In this document: piece by piece, positions 7,195 through 9,190 of the stretch
Position numbering within the stretch: the stretch's first letter is position 1
Layout: each line of letters begins with the position of its first letter
NCBI GenBank assembly: GCA_021162505.1
Contig: JAGGYO010000199.1
Coordinates: forward strand, 1-9,190
Reading direction: 5' to 3'
DNA: 9,190 nt
Origin: a bacterium
Lineage (GTDB): Bacteria; AUK180
Notes under the pieces: generated by a model
What the model was told of the DNA's origin: nothing
What the model saw: the letters and a program-made list of their open reading frames with translations, nothing else
Database searches by the model: none
Program-made: the position numbers and the translations under genes

Positions 7195-7220
7195 CAATTT
7201 TGTGAAATATTTAATTGTGA
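7194..7220. promoter_or_regulatory. Possible regulator site upstream of the operon promoter
   Basis: Two direct copies of TTGTGA lie 15 bp apart (7200-7205 and 7215-7220). The same stretch is bracketed by an inverted pair, ACAATT (7194-7199) and AATTGT (7213-7218). The block touches the -35 of the acn operon, where an activator or repressor would act. TGTGA is also the half-site of CRP/FNR-like proteins, but a full inverted CRP site is not present. This is a candidate only. Confidence 0.3.
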
Positions 7221-7315
7221 TTCAGACATAAGAAAAACATTTCCCGTGTCATTCAGAGACGAGGCGCTAACCGTATTATGGCTGTTTAATAATTAAAGTA
7301 CAGCTAAGAAGCGGA

Positions 7316-7374
7316 ACATAAATACAAGGGGTATCAGGACACACCTAAACATCCAAGGAATGTCCCTATTATGT
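7316..7374. repeat. 59-bp nested inverted repeat
   Basis: Outer arms ACATAA (7316-7321) and TTATGT (7369-7374) enclose GGACA (7337-7341) and TGTCC (7361-7365). After a 2x2 mismatch these in turn enclose CCT (7344-7346) and AGG (7356-7358) around a 9-nt loop. The inner hairpin is compact and resembles REP-like palindromes. Only one copy is visible here, so its class is uncertain. Confidence 0.45.
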
Positions 7375-7396
7375 AACTTCGTCAGTTTTCTCTTGG

Positions 7397-7416
7397 TACT
7401 GCTTACTGATTTTTCA
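7397..7416. repeat. Heptad-like element, copy upstream of citrate synthase
   Basis: TACTGCTTACTGATTTTTCA shows TACTG spaced at 7 bp. It matches, with one substitution and one indel, the element at 9009-9027 beyond the other end of the citrate synthase gene, in the same orientation. It lies 15 bp before the -35 of the citrate synthase promoter. Confidence 0.5.
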
Positions 7417-7431
7417 TTTCTCCCTTCTTAC

Positions 7432-7460
7432 TTGACATTCTCAGCGAAAAGATGTATTAT
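7432..7460 (+). promoter_or_regulatory. Sigma70-type promoter of citrate synthase
   Basis: TTGACA (7432-7437) is followed after the optimal 17 bp by TATTAT (7455-7460), five of six matches to the -10 consensus. Transcription would start near 7467, giving a leader of about 128 nt before the gene. The promoter diverges from that of the acn operon, with about 240 bp between the two -35 boxes, so each can be controlled separately. Confidence 0.7.
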
Positions 7461-7514
7461 AAAGTTATAATATTTAATTCAAGGAAGCAAATATGAAAAA
7501 GGGAAGATGAATTT

Positions 7515-7565
7515 TTTTTTACAGTTTAATTTTTACAATTCTTATTCATGGGAAAGTGTAAAAAA
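7515..7565 (+). promoter_or_regulatory. AT-rich hairpin with alternative pairing in the citrate synthase leader
   Basis: TTTTTTACA (7515-7523) can pair with TGTAAAAAA (7557-7565), a 9-bp stem. A second copy of the left arm, TTTTTACA (7530-7537), can pair with the same right arm instead. The structure ends about 18 nt before the AGGAGG ribosome site. The stems are almost all A:U, so stability is low and I cannot match any known riboswitch. Confidence 0.25.
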
Positions 7566-7594
7566 TAATATTATCAAAAAATTAGGAGGCAAAA

Positions 7595-8872
7595 ATGAAA
7601 GAAAATCATGCAAACAAAGAACTCCGTGATGTAATAAAAAAAGTGGGTGAAACGGCACTTCAGGAAACGGACAATATTCCGGAACCCGGGTTGACCGGCG
7701 ATTTCACTTTTCCAGCCAAAGTCACTCTCAATAAGGGATTGGATGGAGCAATTACGGGAAAAACCAATATCGGATATGTCAATGGAGCAAAGGGCTGGTT
7801 GTTATATCGGGGATATAATATTTTTGATCTTGCCACATATTGCAACTTTGAAGAGATCATTTACCTACTTCTTTATGGAGACCTTCCTCGCGCAGATGAA
7901 TTGGAAGCATTCAAGAAAAAATTGATCGGGTATAGGACCATTCCCGATGTGATTGTTGATGTTTTGGAAAAGATCCCTACTCCTCATACACACCCAATGT
8001 CGGCATTGAGAACTGCCATTTCTGTTTTAGGAACCCTTGATGCAACTGCTGAAGATTATTCCGTCTTTGCAGAGCGGGAAGTTGCAATAAGATTGATCGC
8101 TCAGCTTCCCGGTATCGTGGCAACAATTGCCCGCATCCGTGAACACAAAAGAATTGTTCCCCAAGACATTACCTGTACACATGCCGGCAATCTCTTATAT
8201 ATGATTACGGGTGAAAGACCTTATGATATCAGTCCCATTGCAGAACGCGTTATGAACCTAGCACTGATTTTGCATGCTGATCATGGTATGAACAATTCAA
8301 CTTTTACAGGGATTACTATAAATTCCTCATTATCTGATATGTACAGTTCTATTGTAGGAGCGATTGGGAGCTTAAAGGGACCTTTGCATGGTGGTGCCAA
8401 CGAACGGGTTCTTTATATGCTTGAGGAAATTGGCAATATAAACAAGGTTGAGGATTGGTATAATGATGCTATTGAAACAAAACGGAAATTCATGGGGTTC
8501 GGACACAGGGTTTATAAGGCATATGACCCCCGAGCAAGAATATTGAAGCCTGTGGCAAAAATGCTTGCAGAAGAACACAATGATTTTATGAATCTTTTTG
8601 ATATTGCTTCGAAACTTGATGATCTCGTGTGCAATAATCTCGGTAAAAAGAAAAAAATCTTTCCCAATGTAGATTTTTACTCAGGACTGGTATATCGCAG
8701 TCTCGGAATAAAATCCGCAATGTTTACACCCATATTTGCAGTGGCTAGAATTGTAGGCTGGACAGCAAGGATCCTTGAATACCTTGAAAACAACAGGATA
8801 ATGAGACCCCGCGCTGTTTACACGGGCCAATTGAACAAAAAATATGTTACCCTTGAAAAGCGAAGGAAATAA
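7595..8872 (+). CDS. gltA: Citrate synthase
   Basis: The enzyme condenses acetyl-CoA with oxaloacetate to citrate and CoA. The 425-residue protein is a full-length type I/II-like citrate synthase fold. Visible features are RGYNIFDLA (72-80), HPMSALRTAISVLG (133-146), HADHGMNNSTFT (227-238), the catalytic H265 in GPLHGGANE (262-270), H304 in GFGHRVYK (301-308) with DPRA next to it, and the catalytic aspartate D360 in FPNVDFYSG (356-364). R404 and R406 near the C-terminus are candidate substrate or CoA contacts. All three catalytic residues of the pig enzyme (His274, His320, Asp375) thus have counterparts. 2-methylcitrate synthase is a close relative, but no prp genes are nearby, so citrate synthase is preferred. 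AGGAGG (7584-7589) precedes the ATG by five bases. The gene diverges from the acn operon and converges with the probable citC. Confidence 0.94.
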   Translation: MKENHANKELRDVIKKVGETALQETDNIPEPGLTGDFTFPAKVTLNKGLDGAITGKTNIGYVNGAKGWLLYRGYNIFDLATYCNFEEIIYLLLYGDLPRADELEAFKKKLIGYRTIPDVIVDVLEKIPTPHTHPMSALRTAISVLGTLDATAEDYSVFAEREVAIRLIAQLPGIVATIARIREHKRIVPQDITCTHAGNLLYMITGERPYDISPIAERVMNLALILHADHGMNNSTFTGITINSSLSDMYSSIVGAIGSLKGPLHGGANERVLYMLEEIGNINKVEDWYNDAIETKRKFMGFGHRVYKAYDPRARILKPVAKMLAEEHNDFMNLFDIASKLDDLVCNNLGKKKKIFPNVDFYSGLVYRSLGIKSAMFTPIFAVARIVGWTARILEYLENNRIMRPRAVYTGQLNKKYVTLEKRRK

Positions 8873-8904
8873 AACATATTAGATAAATCATATTTGTAAA
8901 AAAC

Positions 8905-8933
8905 TTGACAAAAGGAATAACATACGCTATAAC
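8905..8933 (+). promoter_or_regulatory. Candidate promoter in the gltA-citC convergent spacer
   Basis: TTGACA (8905-8910) and TATAAC (8928-8933) are separated by 17 bp, a strong match to sigma70 promoters. It would start transcription near 8940, reading antisense into the end of the probable citC gene. No long gene lies downstream on this strand. It may drive a small RNA or tiny peptide, or be the relic of a lost gene. Confidence 0.45.
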
Positions 8934-8939
8934 TGACAT

Positions 8940-8993
8940 ATGAATAGATTGGTAGAAAAATACAAAGCCCTTGGTACTAAGTGGAGAAACTAA
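8940..8993 (+). CDS. Possible 17-residue leaderless small ORF
   Basis: ATG at 8940 coincides with the start site predicted from the TATAAC box ending at 8933. The frame encodes MNRLVEKYKALGTKWRN and then TAA. There is no Shine-Dalgarno, so translation would require leaderless initiation. The peptide is basic and plausibly helical, but at this length an open frame easily arises by chance. I do not recognise it. It overlaps the left part of the inverted repeat at 8975-9003. Confidence 0.15.
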   Translation: MNRLVEKYKALGTKWRN

Positions 8994-9003
8994 ATACTTA
9001 GTA
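8975..9003. terminator. Inverted repeat between convergent gltA and citC
   Basis: TACTAAGT (8975-8982) and ACTTAGTA (8996-9003) form a perfect 8-bp stem with a 13-nt loop. It sits between two genes that end toward each other, where a bidirectional terminator would be expected. However, no immediate T-run follows on either strand, and the stem is A:T-rich. It may act as a weak terminator or simply be structural. Confidence 0.3.
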
Positions 9004-9039
9004 TTGCATACTGCATACTGTTTTTCAACTCTCAACTGT
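8991..9039. repeat. Degenerate heptad repeat array downstream of citC
   Basis: The sequence can be cut into seven 7-mers: TAAATAC, TTAGTAT, TGCATAC, TGCATAC, TGTTTTT, CAACTCT and CAACTGT. The two TGCATAC copies are identical, and the CAACT pair recalls the AACTC units after citF. The array ends two bases before the stop codon of the probable citC gene, just as the other array abuts the citF stop. Confidence 0.6.
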
Positions 9040-9041
9040 TT

Positions 9042-9190
9042 TCAATGTCTTGAATCGCTGTTATTTATTTTTTCTACGATGGGTTTCCCCTCTTCCGATA
9101 CGAGGAAATCATAGGTTGAGATCGGGACAAGTTTTTTAATGGTCGTAAAATCATTTTTTTTGATCAATTCCCTGACAGTAGATGCCGAGA
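9042..9190 (-). CDS. citC: Partial [citrate (pro-3S)-lyase] ligase, C-terminus
   Basis: CitC uses ATP and acetate to acetylate the thiol of the CitD prosthetic group, switching citrate lyase on. Only the last 48 codons are visible; the stop TGA is at 9044-9042 and the frame is open to the right edge. The peptide contains SASTVRELIKKND (1-13) followed by IKKLVPISTYDFL (17-29). This matches the C-terminal signature of the ligase: (I/V)SAS-x-VR-(Q/E)-L, a spacer, then LVP-x-(T/S)T-x-x-(F/Y)L. The SAS-x-VR motif is also the nucleotide-binding signature of this nucleotidyltransferase family, so a related adenylyltransferase such as a CoaD- or NadD-like enzyme is a lesser alternative. The citrate lyase context decides for CitC. 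It is convergent with gltA and thus transcribed apart from citDEF. Confidence 0.8.
   Translation of the reverse strand, partial: SASTVRELIKKNDFTTIKKLVPISTYDFLVSEEGKPIVEKINNSDSRH

Larger units (their letters stand above)
7082..7594. other. Divergent control region between acn operon and citrate synthase
   Basis: This interval of about 510 bp contains no convincing gene. From left to right it holds the acn leader with a 10-bp palindrome ATTAATTAAT (7111-7120), the acn operon promoter, a possible regulator site (7194-7220), and a short GTGTCATTCAGAGACGAGGC fragment (about 7247-7266) resembling one half of a dispersed intergenic repeat. It then holds a nested dyad (7316-7374), a heptad-like element (7397-7416), the citrate synthase promoter (7432-7460), and an AT-rich leader of about 128 nt. 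Confidence 0.7.

Noticed and set aside
7247..7266. Possible insertion-sequence end (GTGTCATTCAGAG...)
   Set aside because: It resembles one half of a common dispersed repeat, but the matching other half, a target duplication and a transposase are all missing, so no mobile element is called.
8847..9035. 62-codon minus-strand frame over the gltA-citC spacer
   Set aside because: It overlaps the gltA end and the heptad array, has no family features, and the true minus-strand gene here is the different-frame citC ending at 9042.

Overview
The window is an AT-rich bacterial chromosome segment. By eye it is roughly 35-40% G+C, with Shine-Dalgarno sequences before the genes and sigma70-like TTGACA/TATAAT promoters. 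Its core is a citrate locus: citrate synthase, aconitase, isocitrate dehydrogenase, the three citrate lyase subunits, and the C-terminus of what looks like citrate lyase ligase. No phylogenetic marker is present. CitDEF-type citrate lyase, an Aquifex-type short aconitase, dispersed GGATTCC...GGAATGACA hairpin repeats and heptanucleotide repeats together suggest an anaerobic, possibly uncultivated lineage, but I cannot name the phylum.

Layout, left to right. Positions 1-460 (minus) hold the N-terminal part of an unrecognised membrane-anchored or exported protein. Positions 461-1156 are non-coding: a possible promoter for that gene, a 24-bp imperfect palindrome, five hairpin repeats with conserved flanks and divergent stems, and a four-copy heptad repeat. 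Positions 1157-7081 (minus) are a tight operon transcribed in the order aconitase, icd, citD, citE, citF. Positions 7082-7594 are a divergent control region with a perfect-hexamer promoter for the aconitase operon and a near-consensus promoter for citrate synthase. They also hold a 59-bp nested dyad and a second heptad-like element. Positions 7595-8872 (plus) encode citrate synthase. Positions 8873-9041 are a convergent spacer with a candidate promoter, an inverted repeat and a third heptad element. Positions 9042-9190 (minus) are the end of the probable citC gene.

How the genes fit together. Citrate synthase makes citrate from acetyl-CoA and oxaloacetate. Aconitase and isocitrate dehydrogenase link citrate to 2-oxoglutarate. 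Citrate lyase splits citrate to acetate and oxaloacetate. Co-transcription of aconitase and IDH with citrate lyase permits two readings. One is oxidative synthesis of 2-oxoglutarate/glutamate from citrate. The other is reductive carboxylation of 2-oxoglutarate to citrate followed by ATP-independent cleavage, a CitDEF-based partial reductive TCA route. If synthase and lyase ran together, acetyl-CoA would be converted to acetate and CoA with no ATP gain. Control of the two divergent promoters, and of lyase activation by CitC, would therefore matter. The direction of flux is inference.
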